Notes under the pieces: model-generated
Database searches by the model: none
What the model saw: only the letters and a program-made list of their open reading frames with translations
Told to the model about the DNA's origin: nothing
Shown here: positions 6,397-11,391 of the stretch, in pieces
How positions within the stretch are numbered: the stretch's first letter is position 1
Layout: every line of letters begins with the position of its first letter
Translations under genes and position numbers: made by a program
Assembly: GCA_009927705.1 (NCBI GenBank)
Contig: RFMK01000089.1
Coordinates: 1-11,391, forward strand
Length of the DNA stretch: 11,391 nt
Direction: 5' to 3'
DNA from: Actinomycetota bacterium
GTDB taxonomy: Bacteria; Actinomycetota; Actinomycetes; Nanopelagicales; Nanopelagicaceae

Positions 6397-7575
6397 TTAT
6401 CCTCTCGCAGTCCGCAACGTTTTGCGTTCGCGAATCTCGGCGGCAATTGCAGGATCTCGACGAAGTACGCCTAGAACAAAGCCAATCGCCACGAAAGTAG
6501 ATAAGAGTGACGAACCTCCATAAGAGATGAAAGGTAGGGTCACTCCGACTACTGGAATCACGCTAATAACTGTGCCGATGTTAAGAATGACTTGAACCGC
6601 AAACCAACAGCCGATACCAGCGCAGGCATATCGCTCAAAAGAATTCTGGGCGCGCAAAGCGACTCGGAATATTCCAAGAATGAGGAGTGCGAATAGCGCA
6701 AGTACTGCAAGCGTTCCAAGCAAACCAAGTTCTTCGCCGATGACTGAGAAGATGAAGTCGGTATGGGCTTCTGGAAGATTTCCCCACTTTTGTTTGCTAC
6801 TTCCAAGTCCGGTTCCAAGCGGGCCACCAGATGCAAGTCCCATAATGCTATGAGCTTGTTGCCAACCAACTCCTTTGTAATTCGCTTCTGCAAAAGGGTC
6901 AAAGAAGGCCGAGAAACGATTCATGCGATTACTTGAGGTCAGGATCAATCCGGCAAAGGCGACACCTATACCGGCGCTGAGCGCCCCAACCACTTTCATC
7001 GGAATACCTGAGATAAACAAAGTTCCGCCGACAATTCCGGCAACTACTACTGCGGTGCCAAGGTCGTGCCCGAGCAAAATCAAAGCCATAACCATCGCGA
7101 TGCCAGGAACAATCAATTTTGCAGCGTTACTTGCCTCGCCTTGACTCGCCTTTTGATCATGAATTCGTAGCCGTAGCGCACACCAGAGGATGATGCCAAT
7201 CTTTGCGAATTCGCTTGGCTGAATGGTGAAGCTTCCGACCCCAATCCAGTTTGTGTTTCCGCCAACAGTCTTTCCGACACCTGGAATCTGCGGCAGGATC
7301 AAAAGTAGACAGGAAGCAAGTAAGGCGGTGCGAGCAATTGGTTTCCAAAGTTCAGCTCGCAATTTCATTGCCACCCACGCGATTGCAACCGAAAGCGTAA
7401 GGAACATCGCTTGTCGAAGGACATAGGCAAATGAGTTTCCAGATTCGCTCAACGATTTGACAGAAGAGGCGCTGAGAACCATCACCAAACCCAATGCAGA
7501 AAGAGCCACAACTGACCCAAGAATCAAGTAATAAGCAGAGGCTGGGCGACCAAAGAGCGCCTTCGAGTTACTCAC
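6397..7575 (-). CDS. ftsW: FtsW, SEDS-family septal peptidoglycan polymerase
   Basis: FtsW is a polytopic SEDS glycosyltransferase that polymerises lipid II at the septum with its partner class B PBP (FtsI, expected upstream of the window). The 392 residues are rich in hydrophobic segments consistent with the family's ten helices. Signature motifs are present: IQPSEFAK (118-125), LGHDLGTA (168-175), LPEAHTDFIFSVIGEELG (267-284) with the likely catalytic D273, and PFISYGGSS (348-356). The start is GTG, overlapping the murD stop by 8 nt, with an excellent AAGGAG 7 nt upstream. The C-terminus stops soon after the last helix (LRRDPAIAAEIRERKTLRTA), so the long C-terminal extension seen in mycobacterial FtsW is absent. 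Context between murD and murG favours FtsW over the paralogue RodA. Confidence 0.96.
   Translation of the reverse strand: MSNSKALFGRPASAYYLILGSVVALSALGLVMVLSASSVKSLSESGNSFAYVLRQAMFLTLSVAIAWVAMKLRAELWKPIARTALLASCLLLILPQIPGVGKTVGGNTNWIGVGSFTIQPSEFAKIGIILWCALRLRIHDQKASQGEASNAAKLIVPGIAMVMALILLGHDLGTAVVVAGIVGGTLFISGIPMKVVGALSAGIGVAFAGLILTSSNRMNRFSAFFDPFAEANYKGVGWQQAHSIMGLASGGPLGTGLGSSKQKWGNLPEAHTDFIFSVIGEELGLLGTLAVLALFALLILGIFRVALRAQNSFERYACAGIGCWFAVQVILNIGTVISVIPVVGVTLPFISYGGSSLLSTFVAIGFVLGVLRRDPAIAAEIRERKTLRTARG
6400..6406 (-). promoter_or_regulatory. Shine-Dalgarno deciding the murG start
   Basis: GAGAGGA, 7 nt upstream of ATG 6392, overlaps the last codons of ftsW. It favours this start over the longer open frame beginning at 6446. 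Confidence 0.7.
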
Positions 7576-8935
7576 CTATTTTCTCCTTGACTGCAGCGGC
7601 GAAGAAATCTCCGCGTTCTGCGTAATTTTTAAATTGATCCATCGAAGCGCAGGCCGGGGCTAAAAGGACAACATCTCCAGCTTTTGCTTGTAAATGTGCA
7701 AGAGTGACCGCTCTTCTCATGACATCAAGACCCTTGAGTCCAGGATCGATGGAGGCTACTTGAATCTCAGGAGCAAATTTCCGGAGCGCAGTTTCTATTA
7801 ATGGGGCGTCCGCACCGATCAAGATTGCAGCCTTAATTCGGCCTTTGCATCGTTCGACCAATTCATCCATCGATGCACCTTTTGCCAGACCGCCTGCAAT
7901 CCAAATCGAACTCACTTGGGACTGGAGTGCGGCGATTGCCGCATGTGGATTAGTGGCCTTGGAATCGTCGATCCAAGTGATGCCATCTTTTTCCGCCACA
8001 ATTTCTAGTCGATGATGGTCAAGTTTGAATTTCTTCATGGCCGTTGCAATTGATGCGGCACTTGCTCCAACAGAACGCGCGAGTCCAGCCGCGGCCATTG
8101 CGTTAAGTACATTATGCGGCACAGCAGGTTTGATATCAGATAGTTCAAAAAGTGCTTCGGCTTCCTCGGCGATAAATGCACGATCAACTACGAGATTCTC
8201 GACCAATCCAATGTGGTGAGGAGCGGGAGTATTCAAAGAAAACCAGACAATTCGGTGATTGAGGCTATGTGACCGATTAACAATTTCTTGATCATGACTA
8301 TTGAGAATCACCGTGGTCGCTCGATCGGCAATCTTGAATTTCGCCTGGGCATAGTTCTCAAAAGTCTTATGCCAATCGATATGGTCTTCTGCGATGTTAA
8401 GAATTGCCACGGCTTCAAACTCGGCCTCATGGCTCCACTCAAGTTGGAATGATGAAAGTTCTAGAACCAAGATTTCCGACGTAGTCTTGGTAACCGCTTC
8501 GATCGCCGTAAATCCCACGTTGCCGCAGGCGGTCGCGGCAATACCCGACTCACGCAACATCGCTTCGACCATTTGAACTGTAGTCGTCTTTCCATTCGTT
8601 CCTGTCAGAGCGAGCCATCGCTGATCTGGCGCAATCTCACATTTCACTCGCCAGGCGAGATCTACTTCGCTGATAATTGGCAGTTCCGCTTTCTTGATCT
8701 CTTGTACAAATGGATGATCGAGTTTCCATCCGGGAGAAGTCACTGCAAAAGAGAAATCTGAAAGATTGAGTGAGGAAAGCGAATTCAACACCCCAGCGTC
8801 GTGGTTTCTCTCATCAATGACGTGCACACTAACTCCGCGACTCTTGAGAAACTCCACGGTAGGAGCTCCAGTCACGCCTGCTCCGAGAACTATCGCCTTA
8901 GAGCCAGAGAGTGAAGCAAGAAACGATGAAGTCAC
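7568..8935 (-). CDS. murD: MurD, UDP-N-acetylmuramoyl-L-alanine-D-glutamate ligase
   Basis: MurD is a cytoplasmic ATP-dependent ligase adding D-Glu to UDP-MurNAc-L-Ala. With the GTG start it has 455 residues. The N-terminal domain carries AIVLGAGVTGAPTVEFL (14-30), and the P-loop is GTNGKTTT (112-119). ELSSFQLE (159-166) and NIAEDHIDWH (180-189) follow. K199 in AQAKFKI is the probable carbamylated lysine, and H274-N275 open the hinge. The C-terminal domain has HRLE (308-311), DDSKATNP (323-330) and GGLAKG (348-353); the last two are MurD signatures. The frame is open to 8983, but the GTG at 8935 overlaps the mraY stop as GTGA. The extra upstream residues (MRRRRTWTLLCP) look like antisense-of-convenience sequence read through the MraY C-terminus. 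An ATG at 8947 is the alternative start (459 residues). Confidence 0.96.
   Translation of the reverse strand: MTSSFLASLSGSKAIVLGAGVTGAPTVEFLKSRGVSVHVIDERNHDAGVLNSLSSLNLSDFSFAVTSPGWKLDHPFVQEIKKAELPIISEVDLAWRVKCEIAPDQRWLALTGTNGKTTTVQMVEAMLRESGIAATACGNVGFTAIEAVTKTTSEILVLELSSFQLEWSHEAEFEAVAILNIAEDHIDWHKTFENYAQAKFKIADRATTVILNSHDQEIVNRSHSLNHRIVWFSLNTPAPHHIGLVENLVVDRAFIAEEAEALFELSDIKPAVPHNVLNAMAAAGLARSVGASAASIATAMKKFKLDHHRLEIVAEKDGITWIDDSKATNPHAAIAALQSQVSSIWIAGGLAKGASMDELVERCKGRIKAAILIGADAPLIETALRKFAPEIQVASIDPGLKGLDVMRRAVTLAHLQAKAGDVVLLAPACASMDQFKNYAERGDFFAAAVKEKIGE
7583..7588 (-). promoter_or_regulatory. Shine-Dalgarno of ftsW
   Basis: AAGGAG is placed 7 nt before the GTG at 7575, inside the end of murD. 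It is the strongest ribosome site in the window and justifies the GTG start that overlaps murD by 8 nt. Confidence 0.75.
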
Positions 8936-9990
8936 GCGACCACCCATTGGGCATAGAAGAGTCCAAGTCCGGCGGCGACGCAAAGACCTGCGATTATCCA
9001 GAAGCGAATCACAATCGTAACTTCACCCCAACCAAGTAATTCAAAATGATGTTGCAATGGCGCCATCTTGAATACGCGCTTACCGCCGCTAATTTTGAAA
9101 TATGTCGTTTGAATGATGACTGAAAGCGTGATGATGACAAAAAGTCCTCCAAGTGGAATTAGTAATAACTCGGTTCGAAGTGTCATCGCTAAACCTGCAA
9201 GTCCGCCACCAAGCGCGAGTGAGCCCGTATCCCCCATAAAAATTCGGGCAGGCGAAGCATTCCACCAGAGAAAGCCGCCGCATGCTCCCGCCAGTGCGGC
9301 AGCCAAAACAGCGAGATCGAGTGGATCTCGAACGGTGTAGCAATTCGTTCCAGCAGCAACTTCACATCGTTGGCCAAATTTCCATACACCAATCAAGACA
9401 AAAGCAAGGAATGACATAACTGCTGCGCCCGTTGCTAGGCCATCAAGACCGTCAGTGAGATTTACGCCGTTACTTGTTCCAAGTACCATCAAGATTGCCC
9501 ACACCACAACGATGATCACGCCTAATTTGATTGAGGTATCTCGAACTGTCGAGAGATACTCCGACATCGGAGTGAGGCCAAGATCATCTGGAAAACGGGT
9601 CGCAAGTACGCCGAATGCGCCGGCGACAAGCGCTTGACCCAGAAGCTTCTCTCGAGCTCGAAGTCCTAGTGATCTTTGTTTAACTACTTTCAACCAATCA
9701 TCAAGATAACCCACAAAGCCAAGTCCAACAATTAGACCAATCACCAAGAGAGCCGATGTCGTCATCTCAGCACCTGTAACGAGATGCGAAACTAGGTAAC
9801 CAATAAACGTTGCAAAAATTAAGACGATTCCACCCATTGTTGGAGTTCCGCGCTTTACGTGATGCGTTTTAGGGCCATCATCACGAATTTGTTGGCCATA
9901 CCCGCGTCGCGCAAGGAACTTGATGAAGGCCGGTGTTGCAAAGAAACTAAAGAGGAAAGCAATCGCTCCAGAAATCAGAATGCCTCTCAT
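8932..9990 (-). CDS. mraY: MraY, phospho-MurNAc-pentapeptide transferase
   Basis: MraY is an integral membrane enzyme that transfers phospho-MurNAc-pentapeptide to undecaprenyl phosphate, forming lipid I. The 352 residues have the family's multiple hydrophobic segments and all landmark motifs: GPKTHHVKRGTPTMGG (39-54), the Mg-binding aspartates in GYLDDWLK (D97, D98), NLTDGLDGLATG (177-188), WWNASPARIFMGDTGSLALGG (242-262, with D254), and PLQHHFELLGW (311-321). A loop with two cysteines (C209 and C217, before TVRDPLDLA) is probably on the outer side. The ATG overlaps the murF stop as ATGA, with AAGGGGAG 5 nt upstream. It overlaps murD by 4 nt. It acts between the Mur ligases and MurG in the pathway. 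Confidence 0.97.
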   Translation of the reverse strand: MRGILISGAIAFLFSFFATPAFIKFLARRGYGQQIRDDGPKTHHVKRGTPTMGGIVLIFATFIGYLVSHLVTGAEMTTSALLVIGLIVGLGFVGYLDDWLKVVKQRSLGLRAREKLLGQALVAGAFGVLATRFPDDLGLTPMSEYLSTVRDTSIKLGVIIVVVWAILMVLGTSNGVNLTDGLDGLATGAAVMSFLAFVLIGVWKFGQRCEVAAGTNCYTVRDPLDLAVLAAALAGACGGFLWWNASPARIFMGDTGSLALGGGLAGLAMTLRTELLLIPLGGLFVIITLSVIIQTTYFKISGGKRVFKMAPLQHHFELLGWGEVTIVIRFWIIAGLCVAAGLGLFYAQWVVA

Positions 9991-11369
9991 ATGCGCTCCC
10001 CTTCAACGTTGTTCCATGAATCAATGATCTGACTAGCGAGAATCTCGAGGCGCTCTGCGCGCGATGCTTTGACCAAAATGACATCTCCGGCTTCAAGTTC
10101 AGTCAAGAGCGGAGCGACATCATTCACAGAGGCAAAGTAATGCGTAGTCATCTGCGAACTTGGAATTTTGCTGAGATAGTCGCGATTTGAAATTGCAACA
10201 AAATGATCGATCCCGATTTCGGCCGCTAAAGCGCCAATCTCACTATGCATCTCGGGCGATTGGGGCCCAAGCTCATGCATGGTTCCTAGGAATGCCCATG
10301 AACGACCGCCTCGTTCTTGGGTCAGCAGAATCAAAGTACGGAGAGCTGCCTCCATGCTTTCAGGGTTTGCGTTGTATGCATCGTTGATGAGCAGCATCTC
10401 GCAACCTTCATGAATCTCCATTCGCCACTTACTGACGCTCTCATGAGTCGATAGCGCTCCTGCGATGTTGTTGGTACTAACGCCTAATGCATGAGCAATC
10501 GCCGCTGCAGCAAGTGCGTTCGCAACTTGATGTAATCCAATAACACGTAACTCAACGGGCTCACGACCTTCAGGTGTGACGAGATCAAAGTGGGCATATC
10601 CCCCGCGAAATTCAATGTCAGCGGCTCGAACTGTGCAGCCATGCGTCTCACCAAATGTCATTCGCTTCACGCCATCAGCTGCCGACATCGCTGGGGTGAA
10701 TGAGTCATATGTGCCGAGAATCGCAACAGAACCAGGTTTGAGACCCTCAATCAACTCACCTTTGGTTGCTGCGATTTTTTCTTGAGAACCGAATTCACCA
10801 AGGTGTGCATTGCCAACCTTTAATACTGCGCCGACGTTTGGAGCGGCGATTCTTGTGAGTGATGCGATATCTCCACCATGTCGGGCCCCCATCTCAACAA
10901 TGCAGAACTTCGTCGAGGAATCGCAACGCAAAAGCGTCAGCGGAACTCCGAGGTCATTATTGAATGAACCAACTGCAGCGATCGTTGGGCCTTCATGGGC
11001 GAGGATGGAATTCAACATGTCTTTAGTAGTGGTTTTACCCTGAGAGCCTGTAATGCCAATGACTTTAAGGTTCGGTAACTCTTTCCTCACATGTTTAGCC
11101 AGCGCCGCAATTGCCGAGAGCACATCACCAACCAACACATATGTGCCGTTGACTGGCTTTGAAACAATCGAAAGCGCCGCACCCCGAGTAATCGCATCAT
11201 CAACGTAATCATGTCCATCTGCATGGTCGCCTTTAAGCGCCAAGAAAACGTCACCTTCCCGCACTGCCCGACTGTCGAATTGAAACTGAGCACTTGCTGA
11301 AAGGGAAGCCGAACCATGCACTGTTCCACCCATGATTGTTGCGAGCTGATTTATAGTCATCTCGATCAT
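9987..11369 (-). CDS. murF: MurF, UDP-MurNAc-tripeptide-D-alanyl-D-alanine ligase
   Basis: MurF is a cytoplasmic ATP-dependent ligase that adds D-Ala-D-Ala to complete the UDP-MurNAc-pentapeptide. The 460 residues contain the N-terminal domain with FDSRAVREGDVFLALKGDHADG (31-52), the P-loop GSQGKTTTK (108-116), NNDLGVP (137-143, a MurF hallmark), EMGARHGGDI (159-168), NAHLGEFGS (187-195) and K203 in ATKGEL as the probable carbamylated lysine. Further on are LHQVANALAAAA (279-290) and the C-terminal NDAYNANPESM (329-339), the MurF version of the domain-3 motif. In the hinge motif HQ replaces the more general HN, which I recall as usual in actinobacterial MurF. The first ATG (MIEMTINQLA) has GAGG 7 nt upstream and overlaps the apparent murE stop as ATGA; ATG at residue 4 is the alternative. 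Confidence 0.97.
   Translation of the reverse strand: MIEMTINQLATIMGGTVHGSASLSASAQFQFDSRAVREGDVFLALKGDHADGHDYVDDAITRGAALSIVSKPVNGTYVLVGDVLSAIAALAKHVRKELPNLKVIGITGSQGKTTTKDMLNSILAHEGPTIAAVGSFNNDLGVPLTLLRCDSSTKFCIVEMGARHGGDIASLTRIAAPNVGAVLKVGNAHLGEFGSQEKIAATKGELIEGLKPGSVAILGTYDSFTPAMSAADGVKRMTFGETHGCTVRAADIEFRGGYAHFDLVTPEGREPVELRVIGLHQVANALAAAAIAHALGVSTNNIAGALSTHESVSKWRMEIHEGCEMLLINDAYNANPESMEAALRTLILLTQERGGRSWAFLGTMHELGPQSPEMHSEIGALAAEIGIDHFVAISNRDYLSKIPSSQMTTHYFASVNDVAPLLTELEAGDVILVKASRAERLEILASQIIDSWNNVEGERI
9996..10003 (-). promoter_or_regulatory. Shine-Dalgarno of mraY
   Basis: AAGGGGAG lies 5 nt upstream of the ATG at 9990, inside the murF C-terminal codons. It confirms the start at the ATGA overlap. 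Confidence 0.65.
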
Positions 11370-11391
11370 GTCAGCGCCTCAATTGCACTTG
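11366..11391 (-). CDS. C-terminal fragment of the upstream gene, probably murE
   Basis: Only the last codons are in the window. In one minus-strand frame they read SAIEALT and then TGA, which overlaps the murF ATG as ATGA, the same junction type as at murF-mraY and pgeF-yggS. In actinobacterial dcw clusters murE directly precedes murF, so murE is the likely identity. Seven residues carry no family information, so this is inferred from position and the junction alone. Confidence 0.4.

Noticed and set aside
9987..11369. HQ instead of HN in the MurF hinge motif as a missing catalytic residue.
   Set aside because: The same HQ pattern is, to my knowledge, usual in actinobacterial MurF, and all other ligase motifs are intact, so it is not evidence of lost function.

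Overview
The window is an almost unbroken, single-strand (minus) stretch of a bacterial dcw (division and cell wall) cluster. Read in the direction of transcription, from high to low coordinates, the order is: the last codons of a gene that is probably murE, then murF, mraY, murD, ftsW, murG, murC, ftsQ, ftsZ, pgeF (ylmD/yfiH family), yggS (ylmE family) and sepF. No tRNA, rRNA, mobile element, CRISPR array or plus-strand gene is supported. Every stretch is coding except short junctions and one 138-nt gap between ftsQ and ftsZ.

The organism is almost certainly an actinobacterium. ftsA is absent between ftsQ and ftsZ. murC lies between murG and ftsQ, as in mycobacteria. ftsZ is followed by the pgeF-yggS-sepF block. 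The proteins also carry actinobacterial motif variants, such as GGGTAGHIEPALA in MurG and a C-terminal IDIPDFMK tail in FtsZ. By eye the base composition is close to half G+C, low for the phylum, and the genes are compact with overlapping ends. That would fit a streamlined aquatic lineage such as the freshwater acI group (Nanopelagicales), but this lineage is an inference and was not tested by any search.

Region 3925-11391 encodes the cytoplasmic and membrane steps of peptidoglycan precursor synthesis plus the SEDS polymerase. MurC and MurD add L-Ala and D-Glu, and MurF adds D-Ala-D-Ala (after the MurE step upstream). MraY makes lipid I, MurG makes lipid II, and FtsW polymerises lipid II at the septum. 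These genes overlap by 1-8 nt or are separated by 4-6 nt, so they read as one translationally coupled operon. Region 29-3918 is the division part: FtsQ (divisome scaffold), FtsZ (the ring), two small metabolic or quality-control proteins, and SepF (the Z-ring membrane anchor). The ftsQ-ftsZ gap carries the only credible internal promoter, which would let ftsZ-pgeF-yggS-sepF be transcribed separately.

The window looks like ordinary, conserved core genome. I did not find a new system. The points worth a second look are the ftsQ-ftsZ regulatory gap, the placement of the MurC-proofreading protein PgeF in the same cluster as MurC, and several start codons that the longest open frame gets wrong (murG, murD, yggS).
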